A DNA stretch of 62,777 bases from NCBI RefSeq assembly GCF_001190785.1, contig NZ_LGSS01000016.1, forward strand, positions 1 through 62,777. Reading direction: 5' to 3'. Each line of letters begins with the position of its first letter. The stretch's first letter is position 1. The position numbers were made by a program, and so were the translations under genes. The notes under the pieces are model-generated. The model did not search any database. It had not been told where the DNA came from and saw nothing but the letters and a program-made list of their open reading frames with translations. The DNA comes from Gottschalkia purinilytica. GTDB lineage: Bacteria; Bacillota; Clostridia; Tissierellales; Gottschalkiaceae. Positions 59,230 to 62,777 of the stretch are shown piece by piece.

Positions 59230-61008
59230 ATGAATATTTTAATTACTACATTAAATTCAAAGTTTATACATACGTCTCTTTCAATTAGATATTTAAAAAG
59301 TTATTCTGAGAGTGAATTTCCTAATATTGATATAGAAGAATACACTATAAATCAAAGTGTAGATTATATTACAGGTGAAATATTCAAGAAAGAATGCGAC
59401 ATAGTAGCTTTTTCTTGTTATATATGGAATATAGAAAGTACACTAGAGATATGTGAAAGATTGAAAATAGTAAATCCTGATATAAAAATAATATTAGGGG
59501 GACCTGAAGTATCTTTTGATAGTGAAGATATAATGAAAAGATACGAATTTGTTGATTTTGTAATAGACGGAGAAGGCGAAGAAACTTTTAAAGAACTACT
59601 AGTATGTATAAGAGATAGAAAAGATTTGAATAAGGTTGAAGGGATAGTTTTTAGAGATGGACAAGATATAATTAGAACACCTTTAAGGCCACTAATACAA
59701 AACTTAGATGATATACCTTCTCCATTTGAAGGAGATTTAAGTGAATACAATAATAAGATAGTTTACTTTGAAAGCTCAAGAGGCTGTCCATTCAATTGTA
59801 AATTTTGTCTTTCTTCAACTATAAAAGGGGTTAGATATTTTTCAATAGATAGAGTTAAAAGTGACTTAAAAAAGCTAATAGATGCAGAAGTAAAACAGGT
59901 AAAATTTGTTGACAGAACATTCAATGCTAGAAAAGAGTATGCAATGGAAGTAATGAACTTTATAATAAGCGAAGGTGTTAGTAATACTAACTTTCATTTT
60001 GAAGTTACAGCAGATTTATTAGATGAGGATATTATAGAGTTTTTAAAGAATATAAAAGAAGGATTATTTCAGTTTGAAATAGGAGTTCAGTCTACTAATC
60101 CTAGAACTTTAGATATAATTGATAGGAAAACTGACTTTAAGAGACTTAGTGAAGTTGTTACTGAAATTAAAAGTTTCAAAAATATTCACTTACATTTAGA
60201 TTTAATAGCAGGACTTCCTTATGAAGGTTATGATAGCTTTAAAAAATCATTTAATGATGTTTATGCATTGAATCCAGATAAATTGCAACTAGGATTTTTG
60301 AAGCTTTTAAAAGGCTCTCAACTAAGAATAGACGGAGAAAAATATGGTTTTAAGTTTATTGATAAGCCTCCTTATGAAATACTAGAGACTGAATATATGA
60401 GTTATGGTGAAATGCTAAAGCTAAAAACTATAGAAGATTTGGTTGAAAAGTATGGAAATGAAGGATATTTTTCAAATACAATAAGGTATATAATAAACAA
60501 TTTTTATGAGAGTCCCTTTGATTTCTATGAGAACTTTGCAGAATATTGGGAAGTAAAAGAGCACCATAAGGTATCTCATAATAGGACTAGTCTTTATAAA
60601 AAACTTTATGAATACTATAAGGAGGTTATAAACGAAGATAATGGTCTATTTGTGGATGTACTTAAACTAGATTTTTTAATGAATTCAGGGAAATCTCCTA
60701 CTTTACCATCTTTTATGAAAAAAGATGATACAGATTATTTAAAAACTGCAAAACACGAATTTTTAAAAGATGAAAAGAATATAGAGTCATATCTTTGTGA
60801 ATTTAGAAATACTCCTGTAAAAAAAATAATAAATCAAATTCACATAGAAGAATTTAATTTTGACGTTTTAGATTTGATAGAGAAAAGTTATGATAAAAAC
60901 TTTATAATTAAAGGAAATAAAGTCCTATTATTTAAATATAACAATGAAGATAAGATTGCAATTAATAAATGTAAAGTGTTTAATATAACTGATAATTTTA
61001 AAAACTAA
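59230..61008 (+). CDS. B12-binding radical SAM protein (DUF4080 type)
   Basis: A 592-residue protein. A cobalamin-binding Rossmann domain (about 1-130; DIVAFSCYIWN, IILGGPEVSFD, DFVIDGEGEETF), then a radical SAM domain with CxxxCxxC at C186, C190, C193 (GCPFNCKFC) and typical beta-strands (VKFVDRTFNA, FEIGVQSTNP, LHLDLIAGLPYE), and a C-terminal DUF4080 region. Without the DxHxxG motif in the first domain, B12 may bind base-off or not at all. Reaction unknown; tRNA or metabolite methylthiolation/methylation are possibilities. ATG with AGAAAGAAGGA upstream. Probable operon with the TPR gene 21 bp downstream. Confidence 0.9.
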   Translation: MNILITTLNSKFIHTSLSIRYLKSYSESEFPNIDIEEYTINQSVDYITGEIFKKECDIVAFSCYIWNIESTLEICERLKIVNPDIKIILGGPEVSFDSEDIMKRYEFVDFVIDGEGEETFKELLVCIRDRKDLNKVEGIVFRDGQDIIRTPLRPLIQNLDDIPSPFEGDLSEYNNKIVYFESSRGCPFNCKFCLSSTIKGVRYFSIDRVKSDLKKLIDAEVKQVKFVDRTFNARKEYAMEVMNFIISEGVSNTNFHFEVTADLLDEDIIEFLKNIKEGLFQFEIGVQSTNPRTLDIIDRKTDFKRLSEVVTEIKSFKNIHLHLDLIAGLPYEGYDSFKKSFNDVYALNPDKLQLGFLKLLKGSQLRIDGEKYGFKFIDKPPYEILETEYMSYGEMLKLKTIEDLVEKYGNEGYFSNTIRYIINNFYESPFDFYENFAEYWEVKEHHKVSHNRTSLYKKLYEYYKEVINEDNGLFVDVLKLDFLMNSGKSPTLPSFMKKDDTDYLKTAKHEFLKDEKNIESYLCEFRNTPVKKIINQIHIEEFNFDVLDLIEKSYDKNFIIKGNKVLLFKYNNEDKIAINKCKVFNITDNFKN

Positions 61009-61029
61009 TATAGGTGGGGATGTTTAACT

Positions 61030-62157
61030 ATGAAAAGGTTAGATGAATACTTTAAGAAAAAAACAAAGAACTTATCTTTTATAGAGATAAAGCCAAACTC
61101 TTATGTAGATATAAAAGGGTATAAAGTAGGTCCAGAAACTCCACTTCCTTTGGTATTGGACGAACTAGTGAAAGAAATACAAGAAGGAAAAGCACAAGAT
61201 GAAGTTAACTTTGCAACAGTTATAAACGGAATAATATATACTATAGGGGTTGATCCCAAGTTTAAACATTTAGAAGAATATAAGAAAATACTTTATAATT
61301 ATGATTTTAGAATAGAAGAGTTTATTTTGTATAATGGATTGAAGAAAGTTAACGAGGGACATTTGGAAGATGGATTAGTATGGTTAAGAGCACTATACAT
61401 TATTAATAAAAGAAATCTTATGGGATCATATAACTATGCACTTGCACTTGGGGAAAGAGCAAAAGAAGCATATACATTAAAAGATAATAATTTAGGAGAT
61501 GTGTTTTTAACTACTTCAACGAGTATAATGGAAGAGATACTAGACATGGATCCTAACTTTAGCTTAGCATATTACAAACTTGGATATCATTATAAAACTT
61601 ACAAACAATATAAAAAAAGTCAGCTTATTTGGCAAAAATATTTGAGATTAGGCGATGATGAGGCGTTACTACAAGATGTAAGAGATAGCTTAGAAGAAAT
61701 AGAAGATGACGTAATATACGAGGAAGGATATAATGAGATATTAAATGGAAGACCAGACATAGGACTTGAGAAGCTATTACCATTATCAGAAAGATATAAT
61801 AATTGGTGGAACTTACACTTTATGATAGGTCTAGGATACAGACAGTTAGGAGAATTCCAAAATGCTAAGTTACACTTTCAGAAGGTTATAGAGGTGAATC
61901 CTAAACAAGCTGATGCATTTAATGAACTAGGATTATGTTTAGCATATATGGGTAATTTTGAAGATGCTATAGAGAGCTTTTCAAAAGGAATAGATTTAAA
62001 ACCTAATGATTACGAAATTATATGTAATAGAGGAATGGCATATATACAAGTAAATGATATAGAAAATGCTAAAAAGGATATAAATAAAGCATATAATATA
62101 AATCCTAATGATGAAATAACTATAGCTTGTAAAAATGAACTAGAAAAATATATGTAG
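61030..62157 (+). CDS. TPR repeat protein
   Basis: A 375-residue soluble protein. The first 100 residues form a separate, unnamed domain (FKKKTKNLSFIEIKPNSYVDIKGYK onward in a mixed fold); from about residue 110 to the end there are tetratricopeptide repeats, the last three nearly canonical (NWWNLHFMIGLGYRQLGEFQNAKLHFQKV, ADAFNELGLCLAYMGNFEDAIESFSKGI, YEIICNRGMAYIQVNDIENAKKDI). TPRs bind partner proteins. It follows the radical SAM gene by 21 bp and may serve it. ATG with AGGTGGGGA upstream. Confidence 0.9.
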   Translation: MKRLDEYFKKKTKNLSFIEIKPNSYVDIKGYKVGPETPLPLVLDELVKEIQEGKAQDEVNFATVINGIIYTIGVDPKFKHLEEYKKILYNYDFRIEEFILYNGLKKVNEGHLEDGLVWLRALYIINKRNLMGSYNYALALGERAKEAYTLKDNNLGDVFLTTSTSIMEEILDMDPNFSLAYYKLGYHYKTYKQYKKSQLIWQKYLRLGDDEALLQDVRDSLEEIEDDVIYEEGYNEILNGRPDIGLEKLLPLSERYNNWWNLHFMIGLGYRQLGEFQNAKLHFQKVIEVNPKQADAFNELGLCLAYMGNFEDAIESFSKGIDLKPNDYEIICNRGMAYIQVNDIENAKKDINKAYNINPNDEITIACKNELEKYM

Positions 62158-62244
62158 ATTTAAGAATATATTAATCACTTAACTTAATAATTCTAAAACT
62201 AATCATTAAGATAGATAAGATTAATGAAATATATCATAGATATA

Positions 62245-62279
62245 ATACGATAAGACTTTAAAGTCTTATCGTATTTTTA
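62245..62279 (+). terminator. Terminator after the TPR gene
   Basis: Perfect palindrome TACGATAAGACTT-TA-AAGTCTTATCGTA (62246-62273) with a T run. Confidence 0.92.
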
Positions 62280-62543
62280 TTATTAGTAAGACTATAGGAA
62301 AACTAAATTACTAAAGATAAATACTTTGATATTTAATAAAAATTAAGAAGAGATATAAAATATATAAGAGAATAGTTATTGAAGAATATGAATAAGATAT
62401 AAGGATAATAGAGCCTATTTCCAAATAAAACTTAAAGAATTATGATAAATTTATATAACAGAGATTAATTTAGTTATAATAAATAAAAGCATGAAAGATA
62501 AAGAATAATAAGTATAAATTAAAATAAAGTATGAAAATGATAT
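62280..62543. other. AT-rich intergenic stretch before the rRNA promoters
   Basis: About 260 very AT-rich bases with no gene or clear repeat; likely the upstream (UP-element) region of the rRNA operon. Confidence 0.4.
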
Positions 62544-62572
62544 TTGATATAAAATTCTAAACATGTTATATT
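62544..62572 (+). promoter_or_regulatory. rRNA operon promoter P1
   Basis: TTGATA (62544-62549), a 17-bp spacer and TATATT (62567-62572) preceded by TGT (extended -10). A GTCGTC...GACGAC hairpin (62579-62597) follows the expected start. Confidence 0.7.
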
Positions 62573-62661
62573 GAATGAGTCGTCGATAATAGACGACAAA
62601 ATGTGAGAGAAATCTTACAATGGTTTATCTCTAAATTTTACTTTGATATCATACAAAAGTA

Positions 62662-62690
62662 TTGACAAAGATGAAAAAATATGATAAAGT
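62662..62690 (+). promoter_or_regulatory. rRNA operon promoter P2
   Basis: TTGACA (62662-62667), a 17-bp spacer and TAAAGT (62685-62690) with a preceding TGA. Two tandem promoters are usual for rRNA operons. Confidence 0.75.
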
Positions 62691-62701
62691 GATTAAGCGA
62701 G

Positions 62702-62777
62702 TTTGAACTTTGAAAATTGAACAGTGAAAAGCCAGTTAATTCCTAGAATAACTGAAATAAATAAAACTCAACTTTAG
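62702..62777 (+). other. Leader of the 16S rRNA precursor
   Basis: The stretch TTTGAACTTTGAAAATTGAAC (shortened) at about 62702-62722 and AACAGTGAAAAGCCAG are the kind of sequence found before 16S and 23S in clostridial rRNA operons. Mature 16S would begin shortly beyond the window edge. Confidence 0.75.

Overview
The window is a chromosomal segment of a low-GC, spore-forming anaerobic Firmicute. Three alpha/beta-type or SASP-like spore genes, PdaB, YtxC, two T-box leaders, frequent TTG/GTG starts with strong Shine-Dalgarno (SD) sites, and a CamA-like orphan adenine methyltransferase point to class Clostridia, most likely Peptostreptococcaceae (Clostridioides and relatives). This assignment rests on gene content and style, not on a database search. 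No phage, insertion sequence, integrase or CRISPR array was seen, so this is mainly core genome.

Layout. 1-8.1 kb: end of a P-type cation ATPase, DUF4364 regulator, SASP, 8-oxoguanine deaminase-type amidohydrolase, QueG-like Fe-S protein, Na/Pi-type transporter, phosphatidylserine decarboxylase, PdaB and two small genes. 8.2-17.6 kb: MurE-like ligase, tandem-OB SSB, a 46-codon membrane ORF, the methyltransferase, hpt, a CPBP protease, a second SASP with a good sigma-G promoter match, a class I methyltransferase, a cold-shock protein and Hsp33. 17.8-18.1 kb: tRNA-Phe, -Gly and -Cys. 18.3-29.6 kb: a nitrogen/amino-acid block with BrnQ, sigma-54 (RpoN), a histidine kinase fused to an amino-acid-binding domain, its NtrC-type regulator, and a complete LivJHMGF transporter behind a recognisable sigma-54 promoter.

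29.9-35.9 kb: DUF6873-like protein, YtxC, DUF445, a minimal FtsH-like protease and PepV. 36.0-37.4 kb: infC-rpmI-rplT with a strong promoter and an L20-type attenuator leader; infC starts at ATT. 37.5-45.3 kb: Ktr potassium uptake genes, an rRNA methyltransferase, a YqzL mini-gene, the pheS T-box, a small membrane protein, pheST and zapA. 45.3-53.5 kb: DUF421 protein, whose ribosome binding site lies inside a long hairpin, U32 peptidase/hydroxylase, MutS2, DUF523, and argS behind a T-box. 53.8-56.6 kb: a beta-solenoid DUF4097 membrane protein, ECF sigma factor, zinc-finger anti-sigma and LiaI-like membrane protein in one operon. 57-62.2 kb: a hypothetical protein, a small acidic protein, an amidase-like protein, a B12/radical-SAM protein and a TPR protein. 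The window ends in the twin-promoter leader of an rRNA operon, just before 16S.

The points most worth a second look are the sigma-54/sensor/LIV circuit, the orphan methyltransferase with its small upstream membrane ORF, the SD-masking hairpin ahead of the DUF421 gene, and the ECF/DUF4097 operon.
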